Source: TWA4 sp051879215
Lineage (GTDB): Bacteria; Bacillota; Clostridia; Lachnospirales; Lachnospiraceae
Direction of reading: 5' to 3'
Length of the DNA stretch: 40,184 nt
Assembly (NCBI GenBank): GCA_051879215.1
Contig: JBJELP010000134.1
Coordinates: 1 to 40,184 of the forward strand
Of the stretch, positions 37,804 to 40,184 are shown piece by piece. How positions within the stretch are numbered: the stretch's first letter is position 1; every line of letters starts with the position of its first letter. A program made the translations under genes and the position numbers. The notes beneath the pieces are model-generated. The model was not told where the DNA came from, made no database searches, and was given only the letters and a program-made list of their open reading frames with translations.

Positions 37804-37859
37804 GAAGCGTCAGCTGCACTGACCTTGAGGATCAGTATCTGACGCTTCCTTTTTATTTT
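37804..37859 (+). terminator. Orphan rightward terminator
   Basis: GAAGCGTCAG pairs with CTGACGCTTC, with an inner ACTGA/TCAGT pair, followed by CTTTTTATTTT. No rightward gene lies upstream; either a short RNA is made from the AT-rich stretch before it, or its gene was lost. The rest of the 37580-37931 gap shows nothing further except the short post-cyclase repeat. Confidence 0.65.
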
Positions 37860-37931
37860 GCAATCTACATGTTTCCGGAAGAATTTTTTTCAGATTTTTT
37901 ATAAAACTGATGAATCACCAACTGGGAATTT

Positions 37932-38275
37932 TCATTCAAACCAGGCAATTGCCCTGATTGGGGAGCCATCGCTATTCTTTATCTTCAAAGGGAAACAGCT
38001 GAACCAAAACAGACCGGATCCACATTGCTCAAGATGACACAGGTTTTCAATATTCACAATTTCTTTCTCAGCAAACAACTTCTTATGTCGTGTCAGATTG
38101 ACATCTGCAATCGGATCAAGTCCAATCACATCGAAGCCAATTCCCTTATACTTCCCCTTCAAAATATAATCCATTACTTCATCATCCAAACAGGGATAGT
38201 CACCAAAATAGGATTCAGATCCCCAGCATTGATCCCAACCAAGATTGAACAGAAGGAAATCTGCCTGACGCAATG
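37932..38275 (-). pseudogene. C-terminal fragment of a cyclase-family hydrolase
   Basis: About 115 residues match the end of cyclase/kynurenine formamidase-type proteins (PF04199): RQADFLLFNLGWDQCWGSE, YFGDYPCLDDEV, GIGFDVIGLDPI, NIENLCHLE, FPLKIKNSDGSPIRAIA. The N-terminal half with the metal-binding His-Gly-Thr-His motif is absent. Upstream it runs into the truncated ATPase gene in another frame, at about 38270-38275, so a deletion joined the two. It is presumably non-functional. Confidence 0.75.
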
Positions 38276-39240
38276 GCAGAATAGTTCTGCGGTACAAAAC
38301 GATACCAGAACCGGAAAAAGTTATCTTCAATCTCATAGATCGTTTTCTTACCAGACTTTTCCGTAATTGGTGTTTCCCTTTTCAAAATTCCAAGATCAAT
38401 CAGAACTTTAATATATTTTGAGCACGCAGCACTATCCATTCCTGTTTTGGTTGCGATTTCGTTGAGTTTTGAGGAACCTCCTGCAACAGCCGTAATAATA
38501 GAGTTATACGCGCCCGGTTCACGAAGTTCCTGTTTTAAAAGATTTTCAGGCTCCTCAAAAAGATATCCGGAACGATCAAATATACTATCAACAATTGCAT
38601 CATCCAGTGAACCTCGAACACCCAGTTTATTGATGTAATGCGGAATACCTCCTGTAATCCCATAGATCCATGCATTCTCTTCATTCGACAATTCCGGGTG
38701 AAACTCAGCTGTCTCCTTATACGTCAACGGTTCAATCTTAAACTGTGCTGTTCTTCTTCCATACAAGGGGCTTTCATATCCCAGCACCTGATTTTGCATA
38801 AAACTCATAGAAGAACCACACAATATCAGATAAAGTTTACTGTCCTGCCATTGGTGATCGATTAAATGCTGTAATCTGGAAGAAATAGACGGAGAAGCTT
38901 TGGCCAGATACGGATATTCGTCAATAACAAATACAGTTCTCTCTGTTTTACCAATACGCCCAATCTCCTCTAATGCAGCCTCAAAAGAATGATAGACTGG
39001 ATAATTATCATCATCAGGATGACGATACTGATGAATCGCCTTAGACAATGCTTCCAGATTTTCTTGTGAAGTTGCATTCAATGCAGAATAGTAGACTGTC
39101 TTTTTATCTTTACAAAATTCATTGATCAATGCAGTCTTTCCCACACGTCTGCGTCCATATATAACAATACATTCGAAATTATCTGCATCAAATCTTTGAT
39201 TCATCTTCCGAAGTTCATCTTTCCTGCAATAAAACTGCAT
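38215..39240 (-). pseudogene. AAA ATPase (AAA_14/DUF234 type), C-terminally truncated
   Basis: A 341-residue open frame. Walker A is GRRRVGKTA (from residue 29), Walker B is VFVIDEYPYL, and a winged-helix part (KLNEIATKTGMDSAACSKYI) follows, the layout of archaeal-type ATPases with a C-terminal DUF234 nuclease-like domain. Family members run to about 460 residues. Here homology stops after FFRFWYRFVPQNYSAIASG, and the last 14 residues are cyclase sequence read out of frame. The conserved ATPase part is intact, so a shortened protein could still be made. ATG 39240 follows GAGGTG at 8 nt. Confidence 0.75.
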
Positions 39241-39263
39241 TCCCGTCACCTCTACTTATAAGT

Positions 39264-39325
39264 CACTAACTCATGTTTCACTTTATTATAAGTATAGTTT
39301 TTTAACTGCTTTGTCAAGTCAGTCA
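39264..39325 (-). promoter_or_regulatory. Promoter region of the ATPase gene
   Basis: TTGACA near 39312-39317 is followed on the minus strand by TATACT/TATAAT-like sequence 15-21 bp downstream. ACTTATAA occurs twice, around the -10 and again before the ribosome site, a possible operator repeat. Confidence 0.45.
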
Positions 39326-39356
39326 GATGTTGTTCACTTTGGGCAATCCCATTTTA

Positions 39357-40097
39357 CTATTCTATTATCTTCTCTGGCTTGAAATTCAGATAATCTCCGG
39401 ACACCAGATGATAATGGATTCCATGATGCATTCCCCGGATGCTGTCAGCAAAACGTGCCGCTCCATGACAATGCGAATATACAACATGTTCTGCTCCATA
39501 CTCCTCAGCCATCTGTGTGAAGACACTCTCTTCTTCCAGAATATTCGTAGGAGGATAATGAAGAAACATAATATACTTTGTAAAACCGGCATTCCTGGCA
39601 CTTTCAAAGGAAACCCGCAGTCTTTCAGCCTCCCGCTGCACCAGCTTCTGTGCCTTCTCCTCATCATCGCTATCCCAGCTGATAATCTGCCCGATCGAAT
39701 CAACAAGGAACGGTCCTTCAAAGGTATAACCTTTCGTCCCTACAAGTGCATAATCCTGATAATTGTAATAATTGTTCTGCAGGAAATGAAGTCTGGGCTC
39801 GTACTCTTTATTCAGAGCTGATGTCTTTTTGACGTCCCAGAACATATCGTGATTTCCCCTCAGCAAAATTTTCTCCCCGGGAAGCTCCGCTATAAAATCA
39901 AGATCCGTCTTTGTCTCCGGCAGTTTTCTCCCCCAGGAATGATCTCCTGTAATAACAAAGAAATCTCCGGTTTGAATCATTTTTCTGCAGTTCTTTTTTA
40001 TCTTTTCTTCATGCTTTCTCCAGACTTTTCCAAACCTGTCCATGGGTTTATTCACCGAAAAGGCCAGATGCATATCTCCCATTGCATATAGTGCCAT
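39357..40097 (-). CDS. Calcineurin-like metallophosphoesterase
   Basis: A 246-residue cytoplasmic phosphoesterase. The dimetal-site motifs are all visible in order: GDMH (D8, H10), GDHSWG in place of the usual GDxxDRG, GNHDMFW, a histidine in FLHYPP, and SHCHG at the C-terminal side. The fold is that of small bacterial phosphoesterases acting on nucleotides or phosphoproteins; the substrate is unknown. The ribosome site is AGAGGAT. It is preceded by the end of another leftward gene 28 bp away, so the two are probably one operon. Confidence 0.88.
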   Translation of the reverse strand: MALYAMGDMHLAFSVNKPMDRFGKVWRKHEEKIKKNCRKMIQTGDFFVITGDHSWGRKLPETKTDLDFIAELPGEKILLRGNHDMFWDVKKTSALNKEYEPRLHFLQNNYYNYQDYALVGTKGYTFEGPFLVDSIGQIISWDSDDEEKAQKLVQREAERLRVSFESARNAGFTKYIMFLHYPPTNILEEESVFTQMAEEYGAEHVVYSHCHGAARFADSIRGMHHGIHYHLVSGDYLNFKPEKIIE

Positions 40098-40124
40098 ATT
40101 ATTTAATCCTCTTTGCTTCCTGCA

Positions 40125-40184
40125 TCATGAATCATCACTTTCCTTATTCAGATAATCAATGAATTCTTCAGCAAACATTTCTAG
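40125..40184 (-). CDS. C-terminal end of a gene cut by the right edge
   Basis: The last 19 codons of a leftward gene (EMFAEEFIDYLNKESDDS, stop at 40125-40127). It shares orientation with the metallophosphoesterase and ends 28 bp before it. The family cannot be told from so short a piece. Confidence 0.5.
   Translation of the reverse strand, partial: LEMFAEEFIDYLNKESDDS

Overview
The window looks like a chromosomal segment of a low-to-mid GC Gram-positive anaerobe, most likely a Clostridia gut bacterium of the Lachnospiraceae type. The clues are strong AGGAGG ribosome sites, sigma-A promoters close to consensus, oxygen-sensitive enzymes (radical SAM, ferredoxin-type, molybdenum enzymes) and the mix of regulators (Rrf2, PucR, MerR-TipAS, MarR). 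The species cannot be named from the sequence. No tRNA, rRNA, CRISPR array or intact insertion sequence is visible.

Layout. 1-6.6 kb is ordinary chromosome: the 5' end of metG with a structured leader, a DUF885 lipoprotein peptidase, two paralogous HD-domain proteins, a YhcC-type radical SAM protein, a GNAT acetyltransferase and a QueG-like iron-sulfur protein. 6.7-10.6 kb is the most striking part: a two-gene operon from a near-consensus promoter. It encodes a membrane protein with paired Rossmann/TrkA-like domains and a RyR domain, followed by a Macro-TIR fusion. This looks like a nucleotide-signal immune system related in logic, but not in architecture, to Thoeris type II. 10.7-13.5 kb holds a TetR-controlled GNAT/hydrolase fusion and a MerR-TipAS regulator.

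13.6-21.3 kb is a probable sulfur-acquisition operon read leftward: substrate-binding lipoprotein, cysteine synthase, ABC ATPase, ABC permease, a cytoplasmic molybdopterin oxidoreductase and a four-cluster ferredoxin. Its promoter lies inside a long palindrome next to a divergent Rrf2 regulator. Its 5' leader contains Cys-Cys-coding short ORFs, an intrinsic terminator and a sequence able to pair with the terminator arm, which together suggest cysteine-responsive attenuation. The inferred scheme is import of an oxidised sulfur compound, reduction in the cytoplasm, and capture of the sulfide by CysK.

21.4-27.4 kb is an accessory island. It has an IS1380-like transposase remnant, a TIR protein with a recently duplicated C-terminal module, a patch of gene remnants (including the end of an RNA 2'-phosphotransferase), a MarR-controlled pair of membrane proteins and a TIR-protein kinase fusion. 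The two TIR domains here are close paralogues of each other, and two copies of a 71-nt structured element bracket the MarR/TIR-kinase block. With the Macro-TIR gene, three TIR proteins lie within 21 kb.

27.4-36.9 kb is metabolic: a DUF2268 protease whose promoter resembles that of the MerR-TipAS gene 14 kb away, a single-chain molybdenum hydroxylase, a PucR-type regulator, two divergent URO-D family proteins and a GPH-type transporter, plausibly one uncharacterised catabolic locus. 36.9-40.2 kb holds a membrane-anchored XRE regulator, a deletion junction joining a truncated AAA ATPase to the C-terminal end of a cyclase-family protein, a metallophosphoesterase and the last codons of one further gene.
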